From Rhyacichthys aspro (lineage: Eukaryota > Chordata > Actinopteri > Gobiiformes > Rhyacichthyidae), in assembly GCA_036850595.1 (NCBI GenBank), contig CM072158.1, forward strand, positions 13,159,422 through 13,223,421: DNA of 64,000 nt, written 5' to 3'. A program made the translations under genes and the position numbers. Of this stretch, positions 39,778-56,207 are shown one piece after another (position 1 is the first letter of the stretch; each line of letters begins with the position of its first letter). The notes beneath the pieces were generated by a model. It was not told the DNA's origin. It made no database searches and saw only the letters and a program-made list of their open reading frames with translations.

Positions 39778-40829
39778 TGGTGGCGGGGCTTAAGCTTGGA
39801 TGAAGGAGCAGGTGTTGGGGGCTATACGCCGGTGAGTGCGCCCCGGGCCTGGCTCCTGCTCTAAGTTCTGTCACGGAGCACCAAGGGCACAAAGTTTTAA
39901 GTGTGTGTGTATAGAACGAGGGGCTGAGCCTGGGCCTGGATGTGGAGCACGGGTCTAGGCTTGGCCCTCTGATGTGTTCAGAGAACCAGGAGCACGGGCC
40001 GGACCGGGGCTTGGCACATAAACCGGGAGGGGGCTTAAGAGTGCGGTTGGAGAGGTGAAAAAAAAACCTTGGCGCCTAATGGGTTCATTCAGTTGCACCC
40101 CCCATGGACCACCACAAAATGTTACTACACAGTAAGTTTAATGAAGAAGTTTTATTTTTGCATGTTTCTTTCTTGGCCCGACCAAACCCTAGAAGTTGTG
40201 GAGGATATTTTTCTGTCTATACTGGTTTACAGTGACACCTTTTTAAAATGTGGTGTACAAAGAAAAAAGCTATTTCTCTATGGACACCTTTAATGGTAGC
40301 AATTCATTACATTACCTTTATTTACAACAAACAAATCAGCCATTTTGACTTACTACAGAATTTCAGAAACTTCAGTCGTCCCTTTTTTCAGTCTCAGTTT
40401 GCTTGAATACAACAGACTAATATAAACACCAAACTCTCATCCAGCATTAAAAAGCTCTCACACACATTGGCTTTTGTGGACAATTCTGCTAAAATTGGTC
40501 AAATAAATCAAGTTTTGATCTGAGTTGTATATGACATTTGAAAGCAAAAACAAAAAATCTTTTGGTGCAAACATTAATTTACAATAGTGTCATTTACCAT
40601 TTGGCAGTGTAAAAATAAAATTAATTTCAAGAGGTTGTTTATCCAAAACATGCTAACATCGTCTGGAAACATTTGAAATTACAGATCAGTGAAGGGGGTT
40701 CTTTTGTTTTGTGTTTTTGGGAGTCACTTTCCTTTAGTCTCACGCTCTTTGTGAATTGTTAGTTCTCATGAGTCTCAGACCAGAGATGTGCTACTCTCAG
40801 GGTTGATCCTGACCGGTCTGGTACTCTTC
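39778..40829. other. unassigned spacer inside inverted repeat
   Basis: GC-rich until about 40,060 and AT-rich after that. I see no coding exon or RNA gene. The GC-rich part has many GGGCCTGG/GGGCTTGG variants and may itself be repeat-derived. Confidence 0.4.
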
Positions 40830-42832
<2,003 letters not shown>

Positions 42833-43035
42833 CTCCACGCTTTGACTCCTGCTTCTTCCCCTCCGTCTCTCTCTTTCTACGGTGTGTTTGATTCTTCCTG
42901 GTGATGGGTTATTTCTATGGGGACATGGTACCCCGCAGCTCCGGGAAGGACATCCAGTTCTGTTTAGTGCGGACACAAGCTCAGAGACAGGTCCGTGTTT
43001 TCAGGATGATAAAAGACCTCACAGGCGCTCCATCC
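42833..43035 (-). repeat. right arm of 200-bp inverted repeat
   Basis: Diverged reverse complement of 39572-39777. On the plus strand this arm contains a 46-codon open frame starting at 42904 (MGYFYGDMVPRSS) that I do not recognise. The left arm has a matching but broken version starting MSSFYGDMV. The arms may therefore derive from a small gene exon or from a mobile element. Confidence 0.72.
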
Positions 43036-46000
43036 AGTTAAGTCCCCCTTTTTTTGCCAAATTTTTTGTTTACTAAATTATTTTAATTAATGTATGCAAA
43101 ATAATAAAGGTATGTATGAAACTAGTTCCTAAAGAGCCCACGTAAGCACAACTCGCATCTTTGTACTAATCAGTACAGTTTATAAAAAAGAAACTTATTT
43201 CAGCACCTGGATGTATTTTTATTATTTTATTATTAAAATAAATGAATAATAACACGAGATAATTCCTAGATTTTACGCTGAAAAACATAGAGATAACCAG
43301 TGAAACAAAACGTGACAGTATAACAATTTTAACAATGTCGAGACAAGATCTTCGTTTAAACTCATAAATAAAAGTGTATATGAATTAAATAGTTGAAGAT
43401 TATAAGATTAAAGACCACACTTCTCGCTAGAAATTTAACCAAATTGATTTTAGTGCTCAAAATAGGCAATAAAATAGCATTTTATCTCCAAAGTCGGCCA
43501 TGTTTTCCCCTAGCGTCTGCGGCAGCTCTGACATCACGTGACATCAATAGAAAAGAATGGAACAAAAAAACGTGACAGTGTCACAAATTTCGGGCCCGTT
43601 TTGTTAAATGTATACGTTTTACCATGTGGACCAACGTGACTATTTTACATTTTGTGCTGAGACTGGGTTGGTGTGCCCCGTCACTCATAGTTCCACGTTT
43701 CCAATACAGTACGGATTGGGGAAGTACGGCACAGTTAAGTACATTCAGGTAAAAACAGGTCATCCCTGTAGAAGCTTGTATATCCACTATGCGGTGTGCA
43801 GGAGAATGGCCTCTTTTTTGTTGTGTTCTTTTATGAGAAATGAATGATTGCGATTCTTACAATAAAGGTATAGTGGTATAGTCTTGTACAGCTGCAATTA
43901 GAAGAAGATTGTTTATGGTTTATTCTAAGCTTTTTGAAACCTGCAGCAGTTTAGGGACTATAGGGATTCTCTAATTAGATGTCACATGTAATGCCCATGT
44001 TTAATGCAATATTTATGTTCAATGCAATGATTAAAATTCATGAAGTGAGAGCTGCTATGATGCCAATGCTATAACTAAAAATGACCTGATTTAGCATTGT
44101 TTATTCTTGGAATAGTAACCTGCAATCACATGAAGAAGACTTGCTTTTGTTGTGTTTTTTCTTTCATTCTCATTTTCTTGAGTAAGGATTTTCTGTCGAG
44201 CAGTTAACAGAATACTGTATTTGCTTTATGTAATACATCCTCACAGATGGAACCACAGGCCAGAGGGTTACTGAAGTGGTAGGATACGACAAACTTATCT
44301 GTACCTGACCATTACTGTGCCACTCCAGAGGAAACAAGCCTATGGTGGACTACAGTGTTGACACAGACACACTGGAAGATAGTCTCCCGTTTCATGTCAA
44401 GGAACCATCATTTGAGGCTATGTTTCGAGGGGAAAAAAGTAACATTGTGTATAGTATAATAACTCTCTTTAAAACTGAAAAAGAACTAATTGAATTTTGT
44501 CAAGGATTAGTAACATGTCAATAAAAAACTTTTCAGAAACTAATTAAAAACTTGGAAGTGTTTGCAGACCACTATTTCTTGTTCCACTACAAAAGACATA
44601 TTAATTTCTGGAATAAAATTGAATTGATCTAAAGAAACGTACAGTAAACATAGTCGTGAGCCAATGTGGGTGTGTGTAGTGTCAGTATGAAGATATCAGA
44701 CCATCTGCTCATTCTATTGTCACAGTCATGTTATTTTTTCATGAGTGTGTTGTGGCTTCTCTCCATTAACACACAAACCAGAGCACTCAGCCATGTATGA
44801 GCCACTTGAATGACTCTATAGGAGGCACTGTGACCTTCTGACCTTTCTGTGCATCACTGGATGTTCTCATCTTGAGGCCCACCTGCACACACATACTCCT
44901 GAAGTCCCTTTAAGCTTCCTGCAGCCTTTAACTCCACAGGTTTTGAGACCACAAAGTTGAAATCCATTCCCATGGCTCTTCCCAGAATGATGAGTCTCTG
45001 TACATTTCTGATTCAAGTGAGTCCTTACGCAAACACATACAACTCACAGCTAACCCTTTTCCCTCAAGGCATCCACACCACTTGACTGAATAATTCACCC
45101 AGGCGGCTTTGTTCATCGATTCTCTTCTCTCTCACAGTGCACACATGCAGACACATCTTTCACTTAACACAAGTGGTCTGCAGCTGCATAATGGACCACT
45201 TCATCGCTATTCTCCACCACTGTGGCTCTCACGTCTTTTCTTTGGCAATACCTATTGCAAGTTAATTCCTATGAACCACTGACCTTTTGTAATGCTAAAG
45301 AATTTCTACCAAAAGACGGTATTCATACAATACGCGTTAGAGTTGATGACCCACATTTCTGTACGAATTCCGTGCTTGAGCTTGCCCCATCTCTAGTACA
45401 GCCGAAAGCAATTCAGTCAGATTTATTTTTGGACTTTCTCAATAGTTCAAATGATCTGTTTCTCCAAAATGCCAACTTTCAACATTTAGCTCAGAGTTTA
45501 TGGCTTGTAATGATCTCGCTGCTTGTTTGAAGACATTCTCAAGCGTTCCCCTTTCTCTGAATGATGCATTCAATGTCTTTGATCTTCTGTGTGAGGCTGC
45601 ACACAGAGCCTTTTTTCAACATCACAAGTTCTTCTCAAAGCATTTATCCCTCCTCTAAAACCAGCATCTTTACAAATCATCCGCCATGGTCCACTCCTCT
45701 CTCTGCTTACGTGCTGGGTCTTCCTACGGGATATGTTTTATAGTCATTTAAGTTAACCTTTGACACTGCAGAGCCGAATGAGGATCATTGCGTTAGCGTG
45801 CATAATTGAGATTTTCTCAAGATCCCGAGGCTGTCTTGATCAGCACATCTCGTGTCATTTCCAATAATAGCAATGACATGGTTGTCTATGCAGTGAAATT
45901 TTATATTAATACATGTGTTACTTTTAACCTGGATTTAGACATGAATGACAGCTTCATTTATTTATGTATGTACATGATCCTATCTATCATAGGTAATTAC

Positions 46001-46930
46001 ATTATTTTCAATGGGAAATAGAGTTGTACCATTTAAACTCCCTAATTACCCGGTACAGGTCTACAGTGTTGACATTCATATATGGTCATATTGTTTGGGT
46101 CCTAGGGCCTATAGCACTTGAAATCCACTACTACTGTGAGGGTGCGTTCACTGTGTTTGATCCTTCAACTTTATTGTCCCTGCCCATAACTGTACAATTT
46201 CTTTTCAATAGTACTATCTTCTTATCACTGAGAACCAATATCATTTAACCAGAAGGTATGTAGACCACTGGTGCTTAAACTTTTCACATCTCAGAGAATA
46301 TTTGGCCCTCCAAGAACAGTCTTTAGGGTTGTAAAATATAGATGTATTGGCCTCATTAACTATTAATATTACTGACCATTTTTATTCCTATATCTATATT
46401 GCTGAATGACAGTTGATTGTTATTTTATTGACCTTTATCTTTTCTGTTTTGCTATTACCAAATCATTATGTTGCCTAATGAAATTGTTTAAAAGCTTTTT
46501 TAACAGTCCAAACAATCCACAAGTAGAGTATATCATAATATAGTTATAGTTAAACTATAGTAACCAAATAGGCCTACAAAAAAAAAAATCTCAGAGACCC
46601 CTGTTTACCATTATTTGAGAACCACTGACCTTGATTGTTTATTGATCTTCTAGTACTGATACAACAGAGATAGAACATATGCACTTGATGCATCGAAAGT
46701 AGGTCCAATTTACACATCATGAAAAATGTGTGTACAAAATGACATTGTTTCCATCTTTATTGAGTCCAGTTTGTCTCAACAGACAGATCACAATCCTCAC
46801 CACCCAAAATCATAATGAAATCAGAAACAAACAAACCATAGACAGTAAGAGCTTTTCTGTAAAATTTGGCATATGTATATATTGCATTATTACAGTTTTA
46901 CAAACAAATGTACAACAAATACATCATAAA
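43036..46930. other. gene-poor AT-rich intergenic region
   Basis: I find no supportable exon on either strand. Short open frames (44342-44524 and 45222-45530 plus, and others) have AT-rich codons and no family resemblance. Confidence 0.5.
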
Positions 46931-47001
46931 TAAATGTTTATTGTGAGTGAGAAGAGCCAGCTTGCTTGTTTTTTTGTTTTTTGTTTTATTCTCTGCTTCT
47001 C

Positions 47002-48761
47002 TTACGAAGAGTACTCGTATTCCTCTGCGCTGCGGCGGCCGAAGTCCATCCAACCTAAGTAGTCCCTGTCTGCTATCCGGTGGTTGGCACCGCGAGCGCT
47101 GCCTCTGCTGTTCACTGTCGAGTTTCTGCGCACGGAACCTGGGAGGAGACGCACAAGGAGGGGCAGCAAGTAAAAAAAAAGAAGCAGAAAATACATTTAG
47201 ATTTTCACTGCTGTGGCGTTTGAAAACAACAAGCAATTACACATGCGGCAGATTCAAAACAGTTTGAAGAGGTTTTTACATCCAATTTATCCTGTTGGTG
47301 TTGTGGTTTGTCCTTTTTTATCTTCCAGAACCAATTGCCCCCTTCAATTTTTCTGCTTCTTTGCTGTTTGACATTTTAATTGTCAAGTAGTAGATGCTCC
47401 CCACCACTTGTGATGTTGTAAAGGGCACGTGGCAGCAGCTGGACATTAGGCTGACAACATACTATTACCCGCTTTACTCTTCCTTTTTTAACCTCTTTGT
47501 AATTATGAATGACCATGACCCTTCTTTTCGACTATGATCTCTATTTTCAAAAGTAAAATTTTAGAAAAAAAGAAGTAAATTTGTATCACTATCTTATTGG
47601 TAATCAATGGATTGCTCGCAGAAATTCGCTCTACAGCCCACCCACAGCCTCCTACGCACACATGCAGACGCCCGTACATGCACACGCATAAACACAGCGT
47701 CCCAGCTCCCTGGTGCGCAGAGAAGACCGGCTGCAGAAGGCTCGACAATGACACCTCCCACACCGAAACATGCAAGTGAACAGCAAGCCCATGAACACCC
47801 ACAGCAATCAGAGATATTATTATGTGGCAGTGAGCCCTCTGATATTTTATACCTCTGTTTTTTTAATGACAATGTCTTCATTGCTTTGTAATTCCAAAGT
47901 TTAATTTAAATGTTTTTATTTCTCATTAAGCATATGAATATTTTACTCATGGTTTTTTTTGTGTACTTCCCCAGACTCAAAGAGGAAGAAACTTAGGAGT
48001 CAGATTCCATATCTGGAAACCAAGCGATCTGTGAAGTGTGGGTGAGTGTGAAAATGAAGACTAAAGGAGAGGGTTTGTTTTCTTGAAATACAAAGATCAA
48101 ATCAACTTGGAGTAAGAGGAAAGTAGAATAAGTAAAGAGTCAGTTGCCGGAAGGATGTACTACTAATACATGCACTTTCAAACCACAAAAGCTTTCCAGA
48201 GCCACTAATTCATTTTACAAAGCACACTGTAGTGATTGCAGTAATTAGCAAAAGTGAGGAAGCATGGCAGGAAAAGCACTGGTCTCTGAAAATGAACTAA
48301 TGTGGCCAACATGGTTGTGGTCACATGTTTACCCACACAAGCACACTGCATGATTGCAAGTGAAGAACAATGAAAGACATCTAGATGTTACATGTGAAAA
48401 TGGTAGAAGTACACACCTTTCCCGGAGGAGATGATTCTAGCCAGCAGCTCGCTGAGGTTGGCTCTAGAGTCTGCATCCTCCTCAGTGGCAGGCAGAGCTT
48501 TGAGCTGTGAGGCAGAGCGCCTGTGTCTGAAGTGGGGCTCTCCCAAAGTGTGGATGCCAGCCTCAAGCCGAGCTGCACAACACACAAGAAGGTGTCATAA
48601 TGAAGCTAAAAGTGTTGATGTGACTTTGCTGTGGTCCTACCTTCAGCTGGAGCAGAGACAGATCGCTGGCCCTCATCAACGGAAGGTGTTGAGAAGGGGA
48701 GCCCCAAACAGCTCGTGCACAAGACTGCCAGTATAATGCATAGACACAGCCCCGCAGTCAT
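47002..48761 (-). CDS. cck: cholecystokinin precursor (CCK, Leu form)
   Basis: Precursor of the gut and brain peptide hormone that acts on CCK receptors to control satiety, gallbladder contraction and pancreatic secretion. Three coding exons on the minus strand join in phase: 48761-48641, 48572-48417 and 47138-47002, giving 137 aa. Residues 1-20 are a signal peptide ([20 protein letters not shown]). A spacer containing [13 protein letters not shown] follows. The active octapeptide DYLGWMDF is residues 118-125, preceded by a basic cleavage site (R117), then amidation glycine 126, dibasic RR and the conserved tail SAEEYEYSS. The tyrosines are the expected sulphation sites. Fish CCK paralogues differ at the residue before GWMDF; this one has Leu. 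The start codon directly follows an intron acceptor, so the 5' UTR is in a separate exon. A minus-strand AATAAA lies at 46937-46942. Confidence 0.97.
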
Positions 48762-49314
48762 CTGGGATGCACAGAACAGACAGCAGTGTGTTTATTAGAG
48801 GAAACAGTGCAATAACTGATTCGGCAGGAACATGCATATGAGCACTATGGACCATCTTTCTGACATTGCAACTACAACACACTATTACCACAGCATATAC
48901 ACAACCTCTTCTGGTCAGTAAATAGTAAAAGTCTCGCAATAGTCTCGGATCTTTATTAAAATGACCTTTATTGGAAAGTGCTTGACTCTACCTTTATTAG
49001 CTTTGACCAAATCTCATAGATAAAAGGTCAGAGGTTTGAAAGAATGAAGGAAAAAAAATCAGGACGAGCAGTATTTTATTCAATCTTCAATTTTAGTTTA
49101 TCCTTTACACAATGGTATCACCAAGGTAGCCCCAAAAGTAGAAAATGTTACAGTAGATACAACGTAAAATTAGTATTACACACAAAAATTTAAAAAATAA
49201 AAACTATGGAATATACCAAAGGGAAGTTGATTTCATATACATACAAAACATTAAACAAATGTGTGAATATTGTTTTTTTTTTTGAGTTTTCACAATAGTA
49301 AAATGTTGCCTTAC

Positions 49315-49370
49315 CTTGAGAATAGCCGTCGAGTCTGTCGGAGGAGTGTGTGAGAGCAGCGAGAGCACTT
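49315..49370 (-). other. cck: cck non-coding exon 1
   Basis: A GTAAGG donor on the minus strand (GT at 49313-49314) ends a probable untranslated first exon. A TATA box lies about 80 bases upstream of that donor, so the exon would be about 55 bases long. CCK genes in other vertebrates have the same layout of a short non-coding exon 1 with the signal peptide starting in exon 2. The 5' end is estimated from the TATA box. Confidence 0.6.
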
Positions 49371-49395
49371 CTCCGTTCATTGGAAGAGAGGCCCC

Positions 49396-49402
49396 TTTTA
49401 TA
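49396..49402 (-). promoter_or_regulatory. cck: TATA box of cck
   Basis: On the minus strand the sequence reads GAGTATAAAAGGGGC, a textbook TATA box with G-rich flank, about 30 bases upstream of the inferred start of the non-coding first exon. A TG repeat lies just upstream at about 49,414-49,438. Confidence 0.75.
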
Positions 49403-49439
49403 CTCGGCTCCTGGGTGTGTGTGTGTGTGGTGTGTGTGC

Positions 49440-52400
49440 TGCTGCTGCATACATCTTGTGTATTGCTTAGTGCATCAGCGAGCCAGCGAGTGTTATGGTT
49501 ACAACCTCAACAATTACGACAACGGGCTCCACTTTATTGTCTATTGGTTTAAGATTACATTGGTCGTGGGTCAAAAGGTGCTGCATTATCGTGTTAAGTG
49601 ATGGACACATTTTCAGTGAAATGCATTGAAATATGATAATACTATTTGATGTTGAATGTGCATGTATAGATTTACTGAATTTTCTCTTTATGCTAATCAG
49701 TCATGTGACATGTCCTGTAGGGTCTGGCATCACTGAGTGAGCCATACGTCAGACTAAACATCATCCGACGTCATTGGTAGGCAGTGCATACGTCTGCCAT
49801 GTGTCTGTCAGAAACTTTTAATAGGCTATAGCACTCAGCAGTTGAATCAAGGTGTCATACTTTTTTTAAAAGCACAAGCAAATTTGAAGGTACATTTTAT
49901 CACTAAAGAGATGTTCGTGAGTAAATTCCAGCTCATCTAAAATGTGTTGTACAGGTTTAAAATAATAGAAATGATTGGATATTCCCCAGATCTCCTGTCA
50001 TGAGTGGGACGTCCGTTTGGAGCGAGCGAGTGAGTGGGTGAAGGGGGAGGTGGACATTTGGGTTGAGTATCTGTACACACCCACTCATGCATTTGAAGTC
50101 CGTGGATGCTGGAGCTGGAACTAGTGGGCGGAAGCTGAAACAAGAATCTTGAGATTTGTTCATTTAACAGGTGACTGGGCTCCAAATGAGACCTGCAGCC
50201 TCCCACCGTCCCTCAGCCTCCTCCTCTTCTCTAACCACACAGGATTAACTCGCCTCATTGATAATGCATGCAGGTGAAGGAAATCAATCAGCCCTAATCA
50301 ATAGCTATCGATCAGCTGTTGAGACCTATTGTGTGTTTTAACGAGGTTGACGGCCCTGTGATGCATGAGAGGATTAGATCTCTGTCACGACACTGGAGCT
50401 GGTTTTAAATCCTGAGATGAAGACTCAGGAGGATGTAGCATTTGGGAGGTTTCCATTGAAGGTAATCATCCACCGGGGAATCGCACACACACCCTTTAGC
50501 TACTGTAAGCGTCGTTCAATAGGACACGCTCAATCCTGACAAATCTATTTGAAGAATTGAAATCGTGAGGACACACACAGAATGATCAGTGCTTGAAAGA
50601 GACGCTCTTCTGAAGAGAGTGGAATGACACTGAAAAATGCATCAAGTGCCCTTTTATCAGGGAATTAATAAAACATCATGAATATTACAAATCCCTGTGC
50701 AGCCTGACAGCTATGTTCACATAAAAAGAGTGACGTTTGTGGGTGTCCTTGCCAGACATAGGATATTGACCGTTATGCATCTCCATTCTTCTCCTGATCA
50801 GAGGCAAGAGTGGGACCTTCAACTTGTCAGACGTGGCCAGGAGAAGTGCTGTCCCCAACCCGCAGACTGCAAATGTGTCAGCCAGGACAGCCCTACCACA
50901 TGGAACTGAATAAGCCAACTCTGACTCTGTTTTTGGGATTGAGCCAATCACATGTCACACACCACTTTCCCCAAGTTTGGAGTCTAAAAATAAGATCTTC
51001 TAATACTGTAGCAGACCTTGGTAGAAGCATTATGAACCAGAGATCTACTCAAAAACACAAATGTGCAGTCTAAGAAAACTCCCATATAATGACTTCACCT
51101 TAAACTTCAATTCTTGCAAGTTGGACTTAGACCTCAACTCCCAAATGTCAGGCCCAACCGACGAGTATGCTCTGGTCACATCCGCTCCTTCTAACCGTAA
51201 ACACTTCTTTTTTTCATTTGCATGTGCCTGTCTTTTCTCTGCCTCTCACTCAGAGGCTGTAGCGGCGTCTCCAGGCTCCATCAGAAGGCACGAGTGTGGG
51301 AGGTGAGGCCATGGGCGTTCAAATTAGAATTAATTAACCGTGTGGTGTGGGAGGCGTGCATGTGTGTGAAATGTGTGTGTGTCTGTGAGATTCTGTGAGT
51401 TTCTACTTGAGGTCTTTACTCCTGTGTACGTGTGTGTATCCAAAATAGAGATCGGTATGGAGCACAGCCTCAAGGCAACCTGTTGTATATGGTTCTTCTC
51501 TCGCCTCTCAGTGTAGGCGCGCAAGCAATCTGTGTCCTGTGAGTTTGTGCATGTAACTCACATCTGGACTCTTACTTGACTCTTGTGTGGGGTTTCAGTA
51601 TTTGCTAATAACTGTCCCGCTAATGTGAACTTGATTAGACAAATGCCTACTTTGCATAATCATAAAGTATGTCTTATATTGTGGAGTCATTTGAAAAAGT
51701 TGTTCAGAATAAAATTGAAAGAGAACAAATCTTACCCAGCATTATATTGTATAAGTATAAAGAGAATCCGATATTCATTTGAGTGTTCTTTTTAACTAAA
51801 GAACAAAAGGGAACAAAAAGAACAGGTTAAAGAAACTGGCACAAAAGATTCAGAATATTCGGAAAAACATTAACTTTTACGGAGCACTATGAACTTCAAT
51901 ACATTACATATATTTGGGCATTAATTTTTATAAATGTATTTTACATAGCCACCTATCAGTAGTGCAGTCATGCCCCTTTTAACAAACAATATAAAAATGC
52001 AGAGCCATTTGTGTTTATTTAGTTTTATAAAATGTCAGTAGCTCACTCACCAAAGGCTACAGTACTGTTATTTGACCTTTACTCATTGATTAGCATAAAG
52101 GGTGTATCTGTTAATTTTATACATACTACACAATGTGATAGGGTTGGATTTTGTGAACTTAGGCAATTGTAGTCTTATAATAAGAAAGAAATGTATCCTT
52201 CCATTGCCAGGATGTGTTTCTGTTTGTTCAGCTGATCTACTACACTTCAAAATGTGGTCCACTTCCTGCTAATAGGTCCTAATTCAGGCCGCCTTGTATT
52301 TTTACCACAACAGACTGGTGTGTAAGTGATGTTAACTTGTTTATTGCTTCTCTGCTCCTGGCTAGTCCTTATCCCAGGAGGTAGTCTGGGTAAAGTTGCA

Positions 52401-55400
52401 GGTTAGTTGCCAAAGTTTACATGAACTCCAAGTGTGCGTCCACAACCTTTTGACATGAGAAGTTCCATGTTTGCCTCAAGTCCCGAACTGCTTGACCTTC
52501 CACCACAACCGCATGCTCATAGACACAATCTTATACAATCCAAGCAGATTCACTCACTATTGATTAATGCCAGTATGTGGACGTGATGCTGGTGTGGGCA
52601 TGCAGAGATGGCTCAGCAGCACTTCAGTCCCAATGAATTCAGTTTGAAGTGCCATTAGAAAAAACAAAAACAAAAAAAAAGCACCTGGACCCTCTGATGC
52701 ATTCAGAGAAGAAGACCTCCATGTGTCACACTCAGACTTGCACGTATACAATGGATCACATTTAACCATACATCCAGAATAAACTTAGAACACAGTCAGC
52801 AATGCTAATCTGATTACACAAGGGTATCTTATATGTTTCTCTCATCCCAAAAACAAGCTCAATTGAATATAGATTTTATTAATCCCAGTTGAATATGCAG
52901 CCTACATTTCCACTGTTCCATTTTTGTTCTTTACCTAACATTTCTGTGTCAAGTGAATGAATCCCCAGGTGACGGAGCACCCGTATGGACAGGACTTTAA
53001 GGTCTATTACACACTGTGCTTCCCATCAATTGTTCTGACACGGGTTGATGAGAGCGACCTCGCTTCTGTGCAGCAATGGGCCCATTATGATGGAGATAGT
53101 CACACGTATTATCTTGTGCAAATTGCTCAAATCGTCTTATTCTCGAGATTCTCACCACATTTTTCCTCCCAGTTCCAGTGACAGGTGTACAATCAGTAAC
53201 ATATAGTCTAATGTTGTAATAAAGGAGTGAGTCCGTGTGTTTTATTTGTCCTCGGTCCTTAATGTGTGAATGAAGGTATAAGATGGACAAGAAAGGATAA
53301 TTTATTCAGTTATGGTAACTCTGACATGTTTTTTGCGTCTATGTGCATCTCTAGTCTCATAGTCTATGTTTTGACTGTATTCTAAACATTCCATAAGGTT
53401 ATAAAACCTCCTTTACATACTTTAAGTCTTCAAAATGAAATTTATTCTCAAATGTGAATTTTATCCTCACCCAGTTTCACATGATGAGATTATATTTGTT
53501 AGTGAATTGGCATTATAATAATAGTCACAGGGGAAAGCGGAGGGAATGGGTTGTTACTGCTGTCTGCCCTCTGTAATCACTTCCTAATTAAGTGGCCAAC
53601 AACTTTACCCCCCTGAAGATGCTCAATACTATTGATCAGTGGTAGTGAAAACATTGTTTCACCTGCTCCTCTGTAAGAAAAGAATTTGTTGACTCCAGTT
53701 TGTCAGAAGTCAGCCTTGAATGAGCTATGGCTTCTGTAATACATAGTCACTCAAAATGTATTTTACTTATGTAATCAAAGGAGTAATATACAAACAGTGT
53801 GAAGCTGGTTTACAGATTTGCAAAAGGTAATTTTACAATTGCTAGCAATTTTGCACAAAGTAAGCCTTAGTTCTATGTTGCTAGTGATGCTAACAGCTTG
53901 TATCAGACTGTGTGTTGTTTTTGAGACATGCTGTAGAGGTTGTACACAATAAAATTGCTATACAGACCTAAACTAACGGTACAAAACACTGAAGCAACTG
54001 CTAAGATCTAATAAAGACATAGTGGATTGTGAAGAGGTCTCTGAACACCACTTTTATTTGGTTTGTTGGAGAGACAGAGGCTTTTATTGCTTGTTCAAGG
54101 TGTTTGGAGCACACAGCCCTCCTAAGTGTTTGTAGGGGGAACCATCTGGGAGATGGGCGGCTTGGCTCCTCTCACGTCGTCTGTCAAGCTTTGTGCAGCC
54201 TTACGCATTTGGCCGCATCGCTCTGGAATTCTCTGTAGACTCAGGTTGAGTTTTTTTCTTTGGCACGCAGTGGATCACGTGGTTCGAGACTCCGGTGGCT
54301 TTGCTAATATCCCTCCATTAACTCCTGGAAGTAGTTTTTATCTGATCTTATTCATTATCAATTCATGATAGTTGCATTTTACACTGAATTGACTTTTGAC
54401 GTAAAATATATACTGTATGTGTAGGGTATATATGCTAACAATAAATCCACAGCCCACTCATGAATGTTCTATTGTAGCAGAAGTCTAACCAGTATTATTT
54501 TACAAGAATGTGTCAAGAATTAGTCAGGATGAGTCTTTGGTTGCTAGCCTTCAAGTTGGGTTTATGTTTTTGGATGAAAGTTACATACTGATGCATATGT
54601 CACAAGTTTTTTATTTATTTTGTGGTGTGTTTTGCAGTGAAGTGAGATATTTTATGATAAACAAATGTATGATGTGTTTTATTTTATAAAAATTCTAAAA
54701 AACCTAAATCTTTTTTAAGTATGGATTTTTGCAGCCTTTTCAATCAATGCTTCATTGAAGTTGCTGTTGCCCTGAAAATTTTGACTTGCAATCTCATGAT
54801 GCAACTCAAATTCCAATCAGGAGTAGTCCAGAGGTTTTGATGTTATACAAACATATGCCAAATAATAATGGCATGCCATAAAACAGACCTTTTGACGACA
54901 CATCGAACGGCTTATTTTATCAAATAAAAATCAGATACAACCTTTTTGGACCGCCAAATCCCGTCTAGCCTGGCTGTCATTACAACTTGTTGCGGTGGGC
55001 TTTGGATGATGTTTACAAAGGAGCATAGTAAAGCATATTTGAAATGTTTCTTTAGAATTCAGAACAGTTTTCATCTCAGAGTCACAAACGTCATGCAGGG
55101 GAAATCTTCAAGCAGCTGCGCTCATGTTGTGAGCTCAACTAATCAGACATATCCTGGGCAGTGCGCATGTAGACAGGACACTAGTGAGTCCTCAATGGTA
55201 AAATGTGAAGAGGGCTGCAGCTGCTTAAGAGAGAGCAGCAGAGGTACCATCTGTTTATCTACGCAAGGTATTCCAAAATATGAAAAATTCATTAGGATTC
55301 CTCGAAGCGCACTGGCATACCACACATACTGTATTTGAAAGTGGCCTGAGGCTGCGCACATCCATATGCAATAAGTTGGGAGCTTGGAGTGTGTCTGCCC

Positions 55401-56127
55401 ACAGAAAAAACGACTATTTGGGTTTTAGTGTGGCTGTTGTCATGGTGGTGTGACTAATTCCTGCATGTCAGCTCAGATTAGCACTGTTTAGTGTCTCGTA
55501 GGCAGACAAAAACAATTATAATAGTTGGCTGTTTGAATGGAGTCTTTGCTTCCATGAATGAAATCATTTAAGGATTGTATTTTGGGTAGTCTTTGTAGAG
55601 CATTTGGTATCTCCAAGCATGTGTAATCCTACAATATTAAGTAAAGGGAAAGAACAGTGTGTGCATAGATCTAGACCAGAATCCTATAAACAAGCTTCAC
55701 TTCCTTCTTTTTCCAGAAAAAGAGCTGAAGTCTGAAAGCGGAGGCATCATGGCAAGATAAAATGATTTCTACATTAAAGACTGAGGAGTGAAAGTTGTTA
55801 GAATGTCCTCCCTGGCTGGAACGATTCAAAAGATGGCTGCTAAGAAACTTCAGGTCAGGAGAGAAAATGCAGATGGAGGCTTTTCTGCTTCTCGACATCT
55901 CTGACATCAGTGATGCTTCCAGAAAACGACTACACCTTACTCCAAATCTCACTCTTGTATGGAGTGAATCTCTTTTCTTGGAGTCCGACTGGATGCATTT
56001 CTTTCAGGTAATTGCCAAATTTGTGTCACATTACATCTTCCAACTCTAACAGCAACTCTCTGGGTGCCAATGGCTGCCAAACTCCACTAACGCCTAATGA
56101 ATTATACATCCAGGGAAGCAACTGAGT

Positions 56128-56130
<3 letters not shown>
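49440..56130. other. gene-free region upstream of cck
   Basis: No coding exon is recognised on either strand. The longest open frame (54946-55338, 130 codons) matches no family I know and has no plausible splice context. The blocks at about 50,270-50,400 and 53,520-53,620 are compositionally mixed, low in repeats and contain TAAT and ATCGAT homeodomain-type motifs; conserved regulatory elements are possible but not shown. Confidence 0.45.

Positions 56131-56205
<75 letters not shown>
56131..56205 (+). repeat. (TG)n microsatellite, 75 bp
   Basis: Uninterrupted alternating T and G. The minus-strand open frame of repeated Thr-His codons over it is an artefact. Confidence 0.97.

Positions 56206-56207
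<2 letters not shown>

Noticed and set aside
47503..47891. Open frames on both strands within the cck intron
   Set aside because: The region lies between proven cck exons, has CA-rich content and no splice or homology support.
54946..55338. 130-codon plus-strand frame in the right-hand desert
   Set aside because: Length is within chance for 64 kb in six frames and nothing is recognised.
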